In this document: positions 10,951-23,761 of the stretch, piece after piece | Numbering within the stretch: position 1 is the stretch's first letter | Layout of the letters: each line of letters opens with the position of its first letter | From: Argentina anserina | Taxonomy: Eukaryota > Streptophyta > Magnoliopsida > Rosales > Rosaceae | Assembly (NCBI RefSeq): GCF_933775445.1 | Contig: NC_065878.1 | Span: forward strand, 20,162,395 to 20,226,394 | DNA: 64,000 bases | Direction: 5' to 3' | Notes under the pieces: generated by a model | What the model was told of the DNA's origin: nothing | The model's input: the letters and a program-made list of their open reading frames with translations, nothing else | Database searches by the model: none | Program-made: the position numbers and the translations under genes

Positions 10951-12369
10951 CCAAGTCTGAAGATCTCAATCTATTGAAGATATTGAATAATCAATTGGTC
11001 AACATCTCTGGGCTGCTTAGGGCTGGCCCGAGGCCTCTAAAAATAAAGACCTCCAATTTCGAATAGACAGGGATTGGCTCAAATCTCACATGCAATGACC
11101 GGGTTATATAAACCTCGTCGAGGGGAGAGAATGACGGTGGTGGTAATCCCTGACGTGACCAGACTGCGGCGGCGAGGCCGGTCACATGTCGCAATCTCTG
11201 GGTTTCTCTGTTTTAAAGAGAGAGAGGAGCGAGAGAGACGCGTGAGAGAGAAGAAGAAAGAAAAGAGATAATAAAAATAAAAATAAAAAAAGAGAGATAT
11301 TTGTGTGTGGGATAGCCTACCCTATGTTCTCATTTTATTTTAAATTCAACGGCGGAGATCAAATGATAGAGATTAAAGGCTGAGATTTAAAAATGTAAAA
11401 AATGTCATTTCTGAAAATGCGACTTAACTCGCTTAAGTAATCGTAACTTCGTAAATACGTATAAAATTAACCGAGCGTCGGAAAAATATTCCGTGAATAC
11501 CCCCACGCTCGTGACGACATGTAGTTTAACACAAAAATGATAAACAAAAAAAAATTAATATCTCGGAAAATATCAATTAATGTGACAACAATATTAAAAA
11601 GAAAAAATAAATTTATAGGGACTCACACATTCACACTCTACCGGATCCGATTTTGCTCACCAAGAACTCTTCGGTGGTGATACCACCACTCAATAACAAG
11701 CTGACACGTGTTGAGAACAAACCCACCACTAACCCATGATTAATCCAAGAGAGAGAAAAACTTATTTATATCCACAATGATCGGTTCAACTTCATAGTCC
11801 TCTTTTCCTCCTCTATTTCTTAGTCGGACTTGGTTAGCAGAAAATTTTGTATGTCTGCGTGCACATGACGTAATTTTAGTCATTGAAAATAATTTATATT
11901 CAGGACTCACCGTGCATTTATATGATTTTTTTTAATTTAAATCGTTTAAATTATATGTGAAAATACACGCCGTGCACCGGAGATACTCTACTTAGAGCGC
12001 GTTCTGTTAATTATTTTCGAGGATTGTTTCCAACTCAACTGATTCAAAACCTACCTACGATCTTTTACTATTGATTCTTGAAGACGAGATTTAAGGGCTG
12101 CCAGGTTAGATTGGAAACTGACTCAAAAAAGCTGTTTCAAAATTCAGACAGGGTTGTTGTCAAGAAGTGAAATTTGTATGTACTTCATCGTTTTGTACAC
12201 ATAATATTTTTTCTTTTCTTTTAATAAATTTTGGTAGTTCTAAAAGAACACATAATTTTGGTAGTATAGTTTTAAACCGTAACTCATTTCCCTTTATGAA
12301 GTGTTGGAACGAAATCGCGAACTCTCCCCACTAGTCCTAAACTCTCTTCAAAGCCAAAGATCGACGTCA
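10951..12369. other. Intergenic, upstream of ALG11
   Basis: It holds a purine-rich patch (11210-11300) and a mixed stretch around 11400-11560 that resembles decayed LTR sequence, but I could not define ends. The last few hundred bases upstream of 12370 should contain the ALG11 promoter; no convincing core element stands out. Confidence 0.4.
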
Positions 12370-15300
12370 ATGGCTTACCAATTCTTCCTCTGGCCTCTGA
12401 TCACTCTTCTCTCCGCCTTAATCCTCAGAATCTCACTCCAAATATTCACCGCCAGAAACCACCGCAAGCCCGCCGTCGCCTTCTTCCACCCCTACACCAA
12501 CGACGGCGGCGGTGGCGAGCGAGTCCTCTGGTGCGCCGTCAAAGCCATCCAGGACCAAAACCCCAGCCTCGACTGCGTCATCTTCACCGGCGACCACGAC
12601 TCCTCCCCTGACTCACTCTCCTCCCGCGCCGTCGATTGCTTCGGAGTCAACCTCCTCCGCCCACCTAAGGTCCACTGCTGCCTCCCTCACTCTATTACTC
12701 CCTAATTCAAATTCGATTCCTTGATTAAGATTATAATCCCATTGATTAGGTGGTGCATTTGTACAAGCGGAAATGGATCGAGGAGGCCACGTACCCTAGG
12801 TTGACCACGATCGGGCAGAGCTTGGGCTCTATGTACTTATCTTGGGAGGCATTGACTAAGTTCACCCCGGTTTACTATTTCGACACCAGCGGATACGCCT
12901 TCACGTATCCGATCGCAAGGCTATTCGGCTGCACAGTCATCTGCTACACACATTACCCTACTATCAGCTTGGACATGCTCTCTCGCGTTCGCCGCCGCAG
13001 CTCCATGTACAACAATGATGACTTCATTGCTCGCAGGTTCGTTTCGACAACATAATTTGATGATGATGGTGTTAGTGGTTTTGATACAATTGAAGGCTGA
13101 GGTGTTTTGATTTGTTTTTGTGTAGCAATTGGTTGTCGAGGTGCAAGATTGTGTATTACAATGTGTTTAGCTGGATGTATGGGAATGTAGGCTCTTGTGC
13201 TCATCTTGCCATGGTCAACTCTTCGTGGACTCAGGCGCATATACAGCAGCTGTGGAAGATTCCACAGCGTATTAAGCGTGTCTACCCTCCTTGCGATACT
13301 TCTGGACTCCAGGTTTGTGATTTGTAATTTGTTGCTGAATTTAGAATGTTTTGGCCTTTTATCTTATTTTTGAATGAGGAGTTGTGACCCCATGTATTAT
13401 ATCATATGAATAACAAACTGGTTTGTTTTGGACTTAGGGTTGAATTCTTCATATCTCATGTACTTGTTAGAAAGTGCCTTACTTGATCTTACAAATAATA
13501 TACACAAGCATCGACGGAATAATTAAAGATTGAAGTGAAAGTAGCATGTTAGAAGTGAGAACTTTATTTTTTTCGACAAAAGGAGTGAGGTATACAGTGT
13601 TCGTTTAGGCTTACTAAGTTACTAGTATGCACAATATTGGTTAAAGAAGTAGATGCAGCAGGCACAGAGCTGTGTAGGATATGTGGACTTATGTAGTGCA
13701 TAGTGTAGCAGCTCTAAGTTGAAGATATTATGCAGATTGTGTTCAAAATATCCAAACACACTAATAAGCCTGATATACAATTGATGTAGTGGGAGGAATC
13801 AGTCTCAGGTCTTAAAGACACTACTGAGCCTAGTGTCCTAGTGTGCTACAGACAAAGTACCGAAAAGAGTATAGAAGGATCTCTATGAGGCTAAAAGAAA
13901 AGGAAGGAACAAAGATAATCATGCCACCGTTAATATTTCATACTGTCTTGTATCCGAGGAATTCAGAAATGGGAAGGAACAATATTTCTTGTTCCTCCAG
14001 GACTTTTTTTCCCAATCAGAGGGAAACTGTAATATTAGGATGAAAATGTATTATATATGTTTAACTTTTGAATCCCAGTAAGAAGTATGGAAACTTGAAA
14101 CTAGAATCTAGAAAGGGTGATACAGTAAGATGTTATCAGGCCAAATTAAAATCTGTCACCTGAAGTTCTTATGATTATAAATGTTGATGATTATAACTTA
14201 ACAAGTTGCAATTGACAGATGCTTCCTTTGGAAAGACCAGCTGATCCTGTAAAAATCATATCTGTTGCTCAGTTTCGGCCAGAGAAGGTGGGCATATAAA
14301 CTTTAATTGAGCAATGAGCACAAAGGTACTAATAATCCGTGGCTCATTTAAGGAGCCTTTATTTGTTAATGCTACTGAAAGTCCTTTATAACTTTTACTT
14401 TCTTTTCTCAGGCACATGGTCTCCAACTTGAGGCCTTTGCGGTTGCCATAGGGAAATTAGATGCACACTTGCCCAGACCTAGACTGCTGTTTGTGGGTAG
14501 TTGTCGAAATAAATCTGATGAGGAAAGATTAGAAAACCTAAAAAATAAAGCAATTGAGCTGAAGGTGGATGGAGATGTGGAATTTCATAAAAATGTCATG
14601 TACAGGTCTGTGTCAAGGATTTTATATCCTGCATTATTTTGGTCTCATCAACATAGTATGTTTCTGTCTTAGACATCTCTTCTAGTGCATTGTGTATTCC
14701 AAGTTGAATATTGGCTGGCTTGATCGATTGATTGTTTCCCAATCATATTGACCATATTAGTGGACATTGGTATATTACATAAAAATAGCTTCTGGACATA
14801 TTTGCTTATGGAAAGGACTTGAGTTGATATGTTTTCCACTTTTCTCTGTTTGTCAAGTGAATTATTGTTGGCCTGTAATATGGTATATTTAGCAGCTGAA
14901 AGTTTATGTTGAAATTTACTTCCAAGTGTTGTTAGTTAGCAATCATGCCTGTACTGATCACCCTGTAATGGATTTGGTGATAGCTTTCTTAGCTTCGGAT
15001 GGTTTTCAAATCCACAGGGACTTGGTGCAACTGTTGGCAGGAGCTGTTGCAGGAATCCATTCAATGACAGATGAACACTTCGGAATAAGTGTTGTGGAAT
15101 ACATGGCTTCAGGAGCTCTCCCAATTGGTAGGCGTCTCATTTTTTTATTTGAACCAACAACTTAGTCGTCCTTGGTAATTTGTACACTGATGTTCATTTT
15201 TTTCCTTCATTCTTCAGCACATAATTCTGCTGGCCCACAGATGGATATTGTTTTAGCAGAAGATGGAGAGCAAACAGGGTTCCTTGCCCGTACTGTTGAC

Positions 15301-15462
15301 GAATATGCAGATGCCATCCTAAGTGTCATAAAGATGACAGAAACTGAGAGGCTCAAGATGGCTGCAGCTGCAAGGCGACGGGCTGCCAGATTTTCTGAGC
15401 AAAGATTCTATGAAGATTTCAAAGCTGCAATCTCTCCAATACTAGCCAATAACACAACATGA
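12370..15462 (+). CDS. ALG11: ALG11, GDP-Man:Man3GlcNAc2-PP-dolichol alpha-1,2-mannosyltransferase
   Basis: Adds the fourth and fifth mannoses to the lipid-linked oligosaccharide on the cytosolic face of the ER (N-glycosylation; LEW3 in Arabidopsis). Seven exons with GT-AG introns: 12370-12669, 12750-13036, 13126-13312, 14219-14287, 14412-14605, 15018-15127 and 15218-15462. Together they give 463 codons plus stop, the length of the Arabidopsis protein. Seen in the sequence: an N-terminal membrane segment (residues about 5-26), the glycine-rich [11 protein letters not shown] block of the donor-side loop, and in exon 6 the GT4 motif EHFGISVVE (E-x7-E). The start is the ATG with hydrophobic sequence directly after it; an in-frame GTG at 12301 is not used. 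Exon 4 is only 69 bp. All splice phases close, and no defect is visible. Confidence 0.95.
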
Positions 15463-16286
15463 TCACTAATCACAGTATACATGTACCTTAATAGAAGCGA
15501 ATTTTCATCGGCGTTTAGTTTTACAACAATTTTGTAATCGAAAGTTAGACCAGTAATTTAGAAAAAGTTGCACTCCCTTTCTTTTCCACAGATGAAATTT
15601 CAGGACATTCTTGTCTGAACGATCTCCTTTCCACTATCGTTATATGCACTGTGAAGTAATAATCTCCGTCTCCACCTGAAAGCTTTGATTTTCAAAGTTA
15701 TTCAAAAACAAATGGATGGCAGTCCTGTATATAATCCCAAAGACGAATGGCGTTTATTTAAATTCAAATCGTTCTCGTAGCAGATAGCAGAATCTTTATT
15801 GTTGACTTCGCCCGATTTCTCACTTGCCATCATAGAAGGTTGAAGGTGGCTCGTCGATTTGCCTTTACTCCTTTGGTGGTATGATTGTCAGGTACTCGTT
15901 GATGCTATGCATAAAGGTACCTCAGATCACTCTAAGTTTGGTTATTTGGTTATTTGATTACTGATTTGCGGTGGTGTATGAACTTTGCTTCTGGTGCTAG
16001 GATGTCTTATATTAGGAGAACGGCTAACAGCATTGCGCCTAGTCTAGCAAAATTAGCTATTCAGAGTAAAATGTCTCTTGATTTCACTACTGTACTCCTC
16101 CTCTTGTGGAGGTGATTATAGTCTCCAAGTAATGATTCTTGATCAATGAATTCGATTTATTCTTCTAAAGAAAAATAGATACGAATAAATTAGAATATTA
16201 TAAGTAATATAGATTAAAACAGTGACAATAAATTTAATGCAAATATATACTCTGCCGTATCTTATCCATTCTTAATTATAGACCAC
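15463..16286. other. ALG11 3' region and intergenic
   Basis: The first 150-200 bases are probably the ALG11 3' UTR. The rest is AT-rich and shows no gene or defined repeat before the tandem duplication begins. Confidence 0.4.
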
Positions 16287-17711
16287 CAAGTTGAGTTCAA
16301 TAACCGAATTATCATTGATGTGTAAATCAAACAAAAACAAATTTCTCATGTGCATTGTAAGGGATGGGCATTAATGTAACTAAGCCAAATCTTGATGGTC
16401 TATATAATGTGATGCTTTATATTGATCTATGGTTCTTTTCCTATAGTAATTGGTAATTCTTTTGCTTGGTTTAGTTTTTTTCATTTTCGGTATTAAAACT
16501 TTGCCTATATTTTTCTAAGTATTCTACATTCCGTCTGATTTTTTTTATTATCAAGACTTTGGTTGTGAAAGATTTGGGAACCGTATTAATATGTTGGTGT
16601 TTCTTTAGATTCCATTTCTAGCTATGTTTTTTTTTAAACAAGTTCTAGCTAGTTTTATTTCATAGGTCTTCTTGGCCAATTCTTGGCTTATTACTTTGAA
16701 TTTGCACATGTGTGATGGGTTAATTCATGGTTTCATGTTTGTTATTAAGAAATCTATTTAAAAAATTGAAGCGGTTTGTAGTTGATCAACTATCTCTTTC
16801 TTGCACATGTGTTTTTTTTAGGAAACTTATAACTGGATAAGTGTAGACATATATTGAGTCCCAATTTGAAGACGCGGAGAGAGACAATGGTACTATCGGC
16901 GGATGAGAAAGCTCGGATGAGAATGTAGTAAACTTTGGCTAAGTTTGAAAAACAATTGCACAACAAGCTACTGGTGCAAGGATGATCAAGCATCATGTAA
17001 AGGCAGACTCTTTTTACGAATTATGGCTTTCAAAATGTTAAAATTGTTAGTAAAGATGATCAAGTTGAGTTCAATAACCGAATTGTCATTGGTGTGTAGA
17101 TCAAACAAAAACAAATTTCCCATGTGCATTTTAAGGGATGGGCAGTAATGTGACTAAGGCCAAATCTTGATGGCTTATATATATAATGTGATTCTTTATA
17201 TTGATGTATGGTTCTTTTCCTCTAGTAATTGGTAATTATTTTGCTTGCTTTAGCTTTCTTCATTTTCAATATTAAAACTTTGCCTATAATTTTCCAAATA
17301 TTCTACACTTCGTCTGGTTTTTCTTTTTTATCAAGACTTTGGTTGTGAAAGATGTGGGAACCGTCTTAATATGTTGGTGTTTCTTTTGGATTCAATTTCT
17401 AGCTAGTTGTATTACATGGATCTTCTTGGCCAATTATTGGTTTATTACTTTGAATTTGCACAGGTGTGATGGGTTTAATACATGGTTTTTGTGTTTATTA
17501 CTAAGAAATATATAAAAAAACTGAAGCAGTTTATAGTTGATCAACTATCTCTTTTCTTGCACATGTGTGTTTTTTTAAGGAAACTTACTAGATAAGTATA
17601 TACATATTGAGTCCCAATTTGAAGATGCGGAGAGAGACAATGGTACAATCGGTCGATGAGAAAGCTCGGATGAGAATGTAGTAAACTTTGGCTAAGTTTG
17701 AAAAACAATTG
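16287..17711. repeat. Tandem direct duplication, unit about 774 bp
   Basis: Copy 1 is 16287-16958 and copy 2 is 17061-17711, with the same order of blocks from CAAGTTGAGTTCAATAACC to TTTGAAAAACAATTG. A spacer of about 100 bp after copy 1 has no partner. Copies differ by scattered substitutions and small indels, including a 27-bp insertion near 16625 found only in copy 1. No coding frame is conserved between the copies. Confidence 0.88.
16616..16651 (-). repeat. Tiny poly(A) retro-insertion in copy 1 (empty site in copy 2)
   Basis: TTCTAGCTA at 16616-16624 is repeated at 16643-16651, enclosing 18 nt with a run of nine T, which is poly(A) on the minus strand. The homologous site in copy 2 (about 17397-17405) has one TTCTAGCTA and no insert, which shows directly that this is an insertion with a target duplication. 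Confidence 0.7.
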
Positions 17712-19124
17712 TGCATACTCTCAGACAATATGAGTATCATCATAATATAACTGAATGTTTTCGACAAAGTAAAACAGCTAAGGGATGAGCTGAAGAAGAA
17801 TGTTCTTTTCAACGACAAACACATTATTTCGTTGTGGTTGTCTCTAACTCTCATCACCTTATGGCTGAAAAAGTGCCTAAGATATGGTACTGAATATATC
17901 AACATGGTAATGGGGGAGATAGATTCAAAAATGGAGTAATAGAAGGCAATAGTTATATACTTACTACTAAAGTATGTATGAGATTGTTCAGGTTCAATGG
18001 CTTATCTCTCAACATCATTAGGGTTTCTAACCTTAAAAAGACATTGTGAAAAGCTCCTTATATATGCAAATTGCTAAGTCTCCATTGAGATAAATTGTTT
18101 TGGAAAGATAGTTTTCAAAGACTTGATGAGAGAGTACACATGGATTCTAGAAAGCAAAAGAAAATAGCCTCATACTGACACATTTGATAGTGCATTACAC
18201 TGATGAATTGGTTTTTTTTTTTGTCAATGCTGATGAATTGGTTTTACTCGGCTCACTTCTTGCTACTTATTGATTCATACTTTTGACTTCTTACTCTACT
18301 AGGTGGTAATTATATTTGATTTAGTTTTCAACACTCATTATCGAAGCTTCGCCTCTATTATTGTTTAGGTGTTTTTACGTTTGCTTTTTATTTTGGTGAT
18401 TTTATAGGTTGTGCATATTTTTATGGGTTTTTATTGCCCAATTCTTTTAGTTTATCTTGTTACTAATCAAGTGATGATTGTGAATTTGTGAGAATTGTAC
18501 ACCATTTTGGATTGATATTCTAATTTGATGACCAATCAACTTTCTATAGCGCATGTATGACCTATTTTTAGGAGACATGCATAATTGGAAGGCAACATGG
18601 TCACACTGAAATATCTCTGAAACCAAAATGGCTACAATGCCTCGAAATAGGATGAAGAAAACGAAGAGGAATTGACTATATAGGCGTATGTACCTTTTAT
18701 AGTCTACAAACTACAGCAACAAGGAATATTAAGCAAACATGGGTGAACAAAGAACATCTTTGTCACTGTTCTTTTAATCTTCAACAAGACAAAAGAAAAT
18801 CTCAACCCTAGGTTTACCATGTTTATTCATCTGCTTCTCAAAGAACAATCTCATCTGCCTCTGTCGCTCATCTGTTGATTGTTGTAGCTTGGTTCTCTTA
18901 ATAAAATAATAATAATAACAATATTTGTTCGGGTTGTGAAGACCCGGCCCAAGTCTTCAGAAGAGAGTGGGCGTACCCGGCACGCGCTTAGATAGGCCGT
19001 GGTGCCTTCAAATTGTCATCCCCTTTTCCTTGGATTACAGACCATCCACTCCATTGCACCACACCACAGACACGCAGTAACTCTCTCTATTTCTCTAAAT
19101 GGTTGGGGCGTAGACGATCATACA
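17712..19124. other. Intergenic, promoter side of the plastid-protein gene
   Basis: No gene is recognised. The stretch contains a perfect 30-bp step repeat with a poly(T) core at 18201-18245 (listed separately). The GC-richer part at 18940-19124 is probably the 5' UTR of the gene that starts at 19125. Confidence 0.4.
18201..18245 (-). repeat. Tiny poly(A) retro-insertion with 15-bp duplicate
   Basis: TGATGAATTGGTTTT occurs at 18201-18215 and again at 18231-18245. The 15 nt between are seven T followed by GTCAATGC, so on the minus strand an 8-nt head and a poly(A) tail. Confidence 0.6.
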
Positions 19125-20758
19125 ATGGCTGTTTCATTCTACTCACCACTCGGCTTCAATTCTACGGTAAATTTTATGACCCTTGTTTTCCACCCATTGT
19201 GTTTCTTACTGTATACAAACTTCAATATCATGGTTGTGTTTTTATCCTGAAGCTTTAAAATGAGCAGCCATGGATTGTTTTCTGTTGAATTAGATATTGG
19301 GTTATGTGTGAATGTTAAACTCAACATGAAAGTAAGAATCTTGGCTCAAGAATGGAACTGTACATAATATCACTAAGCTCAAGGTTGAGTCTTGGCTTTA
19401 TTTTGTGTCTTGAAGCTGAAAACTGCAGTGTGGTTGTTTTAAAAGGATGAACCTTTGGTGATTATGGCAATGAGTTCCTGAATTTACTTTGGCTCAGCTA
19501 ATAATCTTATCCTGAAGGATGTTTTGGCTAAGATAAGTTCATTCAAATTTGAAGGGAAATTAGGACTCTTCTTCTGTACACATGATATATTCGTATCTCT
19601 TTATGTAGGCAGTAGGTAGAGATTTATTGCTTAGTTATGGACTGAAGTCAGTTCTAAACAAAAACGAAGTAATCAAGTCCGGTAATAAGGAGGGTAGAAA
19701 TTATCAATCGACCTTTTGGAGGTTGTTGTGCTTTTTGAATGGAGATAAGCTTCATGAGTAGAGACTTGATCTTTTGATGTATGGATCAGATGTTTGTGTC
19801 TGCTACGAATTATGTTGTCTATATTGTAGTAGTGGAGTATTCAGAAAACATTAATAGTGATGTTCAAATATTGTTCTGCTTGGGGAAATTGGTTTTATAT
19901 CTGTAAGAAAGGCTATAAATATCTCTGTTTATGGTTTTTGGGTGTTATGTGATCTGTATGTAAGACTTCTGCTTGCATTGATAATTTGTATCAAAGTTGT
20001 GTACGCTTAATGTGCAGTTACAAGCTAAGTACCAGAGTGTTTCAAGATTTTCTGCTGGAGCTTCTACACCAGCAGTCACGCAATTCACATCTTTATCTGG
20101 AAAATTTGGTCCAAGAAGGCATGTAAATCGAAGAGGATGGGGTTTATGTTTTTGCGTCACAGATAGCAATCAGCTTACTACAGAAACTGATGATAAGGCT
20201 TCCGAAACTAGTTCAACTTCTCCTTCTGAGGATCCATTACCGGCTGTGAGTTCTTCTTCTTTGGGTAGTTCTGCCAACAACAGTCAGTTTCAAACTAGTG
20301 CCATTGATCAGCCTAGTTCTCAAACTTCTGAGGCTTCCAATGGATCATCGGTTACTTCTGGTCAAAAACAGGAGGAATCATCACCTCCAACAAACTCTCA
20401 AGTTAAATCAAAAAGATTGCCGCTAACAGCCAGGGAGAGACTAAGGGCAGCCAAGGTTCTCAGCCGTTACAACACGGAGTCAAAGCCAGCTAGAAAGAAA
20501 TCTGATAGGAGCAAGACTGTACTAGACGCTGCTAGAGCGAGTGAGGGAGGGAAGGGAAGGTCTGGACTTCCACAGGCCCCTACAAACATTTTCGACGACA
20601 GCAAGCGAGGAATGCCAAAAGATGGCCTAACTTGGGATTTTCCAGGGGGTGCTGACCTGTTTCTAATCATCTTCTCGTTTGTGTTCATCAGCACAGTGAT
20701 GTTTGCCACGACTTACTTTGTCTGGAAAGTTGGTGCCATCCATTTTAATGAAAATTGA
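19125..20758 (+). CDS. Probable plastid-targeted protein with one C-terminal membrane segment
   Basis: Two exons: 19125-19166 (14 codons) and 20018-20758, giving 260 residues. I recognise no named family. The N-terminus (MAVSFYSPLGFNST, then Ser/Arg/Lys-rich and without acidic residues until about residue 60) looks like a chloroplast transit peptide. Residues about 65-150 are a low-complexity Ser/Thr/Gln region. A conserved-looking block LTARERLRAAKVLSRY follows, then NIFDDSKRGMPKDGLTWDFPGG, and one hydrophobic span (about 228-250) near the C-terminus. Inference: anchored in a plastid membrane with most of the chain on one side. The start is chosen because the 42-bp first exon splices in frame at ACG/GTAAAT and TGTGCAG. 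Confidence 0.8.
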
Positions 20759-22021
20759 GTTGAAGAAACTGCGAGTTGCGTAGTTCCTTCCAATCAATCC
20801 ACCTTGATGCATCTCAACATTTTGGACAAGCTATACATGTCAATGTACAAATATTTGCAAGGCCAATGTTACTGCTCCTACACTTATAGTTTCCTTTGTT
20901 TTGAAGTTGAAAATGATAGAACGTAATACTGTATATCCCTTTGAACTTTCTGCCTTGAATCTTTACCTCAACTAATTGAAAACGAACCATTTGACTACAA
21001 AATCTGAGTTCAACCGAACGAGAACTACTTATCGGATAGATTTCCCTGTTTGATCCAACATTCAAGAACAAACCCATGTGTTTATCATCTTTATTGTGAT
21101 TGTGTACTTGTAATCAGTCACATGGTTCATTGTATGACACATGAACAGTCACCAGAGTAGGCTAAAGCTTAACCACTTGGCCATTCAGCATTTTAATCAT
21201 GGCTTCTACCGAAGATATAATCTTGCAGAAATTGTTGAAGCAATGGGACCCGAAAATACTGCTGCGCTTGATATTTCGATTTGGTGTAACCGTGTAAACA
21301 CCACACAAATTCTAGGAAGAAAAAATGGGAAGCTCTGCAAAGCGAGTGGTTGATCAGACGCCGAATGAATCTCTTAAAGTCTCTCTTTATGGCGTGTTAC
21401 AATGTTCGAGTAAATTCGAGGGCCCTATATATCTCCGGCCAGTAATTTCTTATTATTGAAGCCTCTTGTCTGGTTGTGGAGTACAGCACAAGTAGTTTAT
21501 GAAAGAAGACAAACCAAGCCACTAAAACTTGTGGCAACTTGAAGCTTCAATGCCTAGAAGACATCTGTAGTTGGATATGTGGAAGGAACTAAGGATAGAA
21601 CTCTCTTAAGAACTTGTCAACAAAAATGCTATGTTTTGAAGCTTCGTAGGTATTTGCAGTATCATTCACATTCTGATAACATAACATGTAAGATGATTAA
21701 TGTTACGAAATGAAGCACAATACTGAAGATAGAGAGGTTTGTGATGGTTATAAGCCTACCAGCTTAGATACTTTAGAATGCATGCATATACCAAGGAAGA
21801 AAGTATGGGAAGAAAAATGATGAATTTGCAGGATAAGGATCAGGGAACAAAGAAACAGGCTCGTACTAGTAGACAAGAGGTTTTGCACCAGTGATACAAC
21901 TCATCAAACGGTGCAGAATCACATTGGAGACCTTTGAAGTTGAATATTCCAAGTTTCCTAGGATTTCTAATAGTATCTAGTTCCAGTGTATGGAAAATCT
22001 ACCTGTGGGATATCAATCCCT

Positions 22022-22065
22022 AAGTTCATGATCCTTCATTACCAAAAAAAAAAAGTTCATGATCC
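22022..22065 (+). repeat. Tiny poly(A) retro-insertion with 13-bp duplicate
   Basis: AAGTTCATGATCC is present at 22022-22034 and at 22053-22065. Between them lie TTCATTACC and a run of A. Confidence 0.65.
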
Positions 22066-22559
22066 ATGTTACCCAATACTATTACCAAGTCAATGTATAG
22101 ACAACAGTTCCTATACAATCATTTAAATACAGTATTTATATGTCATTTTCAATCTTTCATTTTCAGCCATTTTACATCAGCAATATTTGCACTATGGCCT
22201 TGGCAATGCATAAACTTTCTCTCTTCTAAGAGCTCGCACTGTTGTTTGTACTACTAAAGTTTCTTGAGAAGAGACGGTTAGCTGTTGATTGTGTCCTAAA
22301 ATCTCAACTACTATGTCATTTTCTAATACCATATCCAAATACAGTGGAATTATAATGGTGATTTGAAAATACTGTAGAATTTATAGTGCACTAAGCAATA
22401 CAGGAAAATAATTCATATTGAAATGACGGGCAGATAATTCCAAGAAGAATTTTCATTTGACAAAATTAATTGGGTTTGTGGATAATCACTAGCAATCACT
22501 TTCAAGATGTGGAGATCACACATTATTAGCTTAGTGCAAAGAACAGTAGATCTTGATTG

Positions 22560-22568
22560 TATAAAATA
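22560..22568 (+). promoter_or_regulatory. TATA box of the bHLH gene
   Basis: TATAAAATA lies 57 bp before the ATG at 22625, implying a short 5' UTR of roughly 30 nt. Confidence 0.6.
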
Positions 22569-22624
22569 AAAGGCAGAGAGGGTGGGACTGTGGGAGAATG
22601 TGATGAAGGTTCTAACTTCAGGCC

Positions 22625-23761
22625 ATGGAGAATTGTTATTATGCTGAAGGGCCAAACTGGGTTAATCCTCAGTACCAGACTGCAACAGCCGTGAGCAATG
22701 AATCTTCTACTTTCCGAGGTCCATGGCCTCATGTCACTAACTCTACTCAGTTTCAGTTCTGTGGAGGGTTTCCACCTTCATGGTCTTCAACCTCCGAAGG
22801 GCTTGCAGAAGAAGATAGAGCTGCTAGTGCTTCTAAGAGCCATAGCCAGGCCGAGAAGCGGCGCAGAGACAGAATCAATGCTCAGCTTGCAACTCTTAGG
22901 AAACTTATTCCCCAGTCTGACAAGGTAAACTGATCTCATCTCCCTCTCACACACTAACAAGGAATTAAGTTCTTGCATACAACGTTGTATATAAACCTTG
23001 TCTGAAGTTTTGAAGGTGTCACACGTCCGTTATGTAACACAGGTTGTGAGATAGAGATTGTATGCATCGGTTCATTTCTTCAGACTTTGCTGCTTGAATA
23101 GTAGGTTTATCATCTCTAAAATACGTTTGCTCACAAATCTTGAGTGATGTATATATAGATTACAAGTGGTTTGCTAGCTAGGCCAACTTTAGGCGTGTGT
23201 TTATGTACATGTTCAAAGCATTAGAAACTAATGTGGAACCTTGATTTGATTGTGAAGATGGACAAGGCAGCTCTATTGAGAAGTGTCATAGATGAAGTCA
23301 AGGATCTTAAGCGAAAAGCAACTGAAGTGAGCAAAGCCTGCATGGTGCCAACTGAATCTGATGAAATAACTGTTTGTCAATGTGATTTTGCCCATGAGGG
23401 TAGTCCTATGAACTCCACCAGCATTAACAAAATCAAGGACAATAGTATTATGATAAGAGTATCTGTTTGCTGTGATGACCAACCAGAATTGTTCAGGGAG
23501 CTCATTCAAGTCCTCAAACGCCTAAAACTGACCGTCACTAAAGCCGATATCGCCAGTGCCGGTGGTAGGATTAAAAGCATTTTAGTCCTTTGCTCCAAGG
23601 ATAGCGAAGAGACCGTCTCCATAAGCAACCTCAAACAAGCCCTTAAGTTGGTCTTAAGCAAAATCGCTGCGTCATCCGGGACTCCAAATTGTCGAATTAG
23701 AAGCAAAAGGCAAAGGTTCTTCTTGCCCTTCCCTAAAGTAGATGTATCTCAGGATTCTTGA
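22625..23761 (+). CDS. bHLH transcription factor, bHLH51-like
   Basis: Two exons (22625-22924 and 23258-23761), 267 residues. The basic region has the H-E-R contact set (H73, E77, R81 in HSQAEKRRRDRIN), expected to bind E-box/G-box DNA. The first helix and loop (QLATLRKLIPQSDK) are cut by the intron at the loop, and helix 2 (MDKAALLRSVIDEVKDLKRKA) opens exon 2. An ACT-like dimerisation domain follows (about 155-235: VSVCCDDQPELFRELI, then a GGRIKSILVL strand). The C-terminus CRIRSKRQRFFLPF matches the ending of Arabidopsis bHLH51 and its relatives (bHLH30/32/106/107 group). Nuclear regulator; its targets cannot be read from sequence. The intron position is that expected for the group. Confidence 0.92.

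Larger units (their letters stand above)
20759..22624. other. Intergenic, 3' region and bHLH promoter
   Basis: No recognisable gene; a 70-codon frame at 21141-21353 has no family features. A tiny poly(A) insertion lies at 22022-22065, and the TATA box of the bHLH gene is at 22560-22568. Confidence 0.4.
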
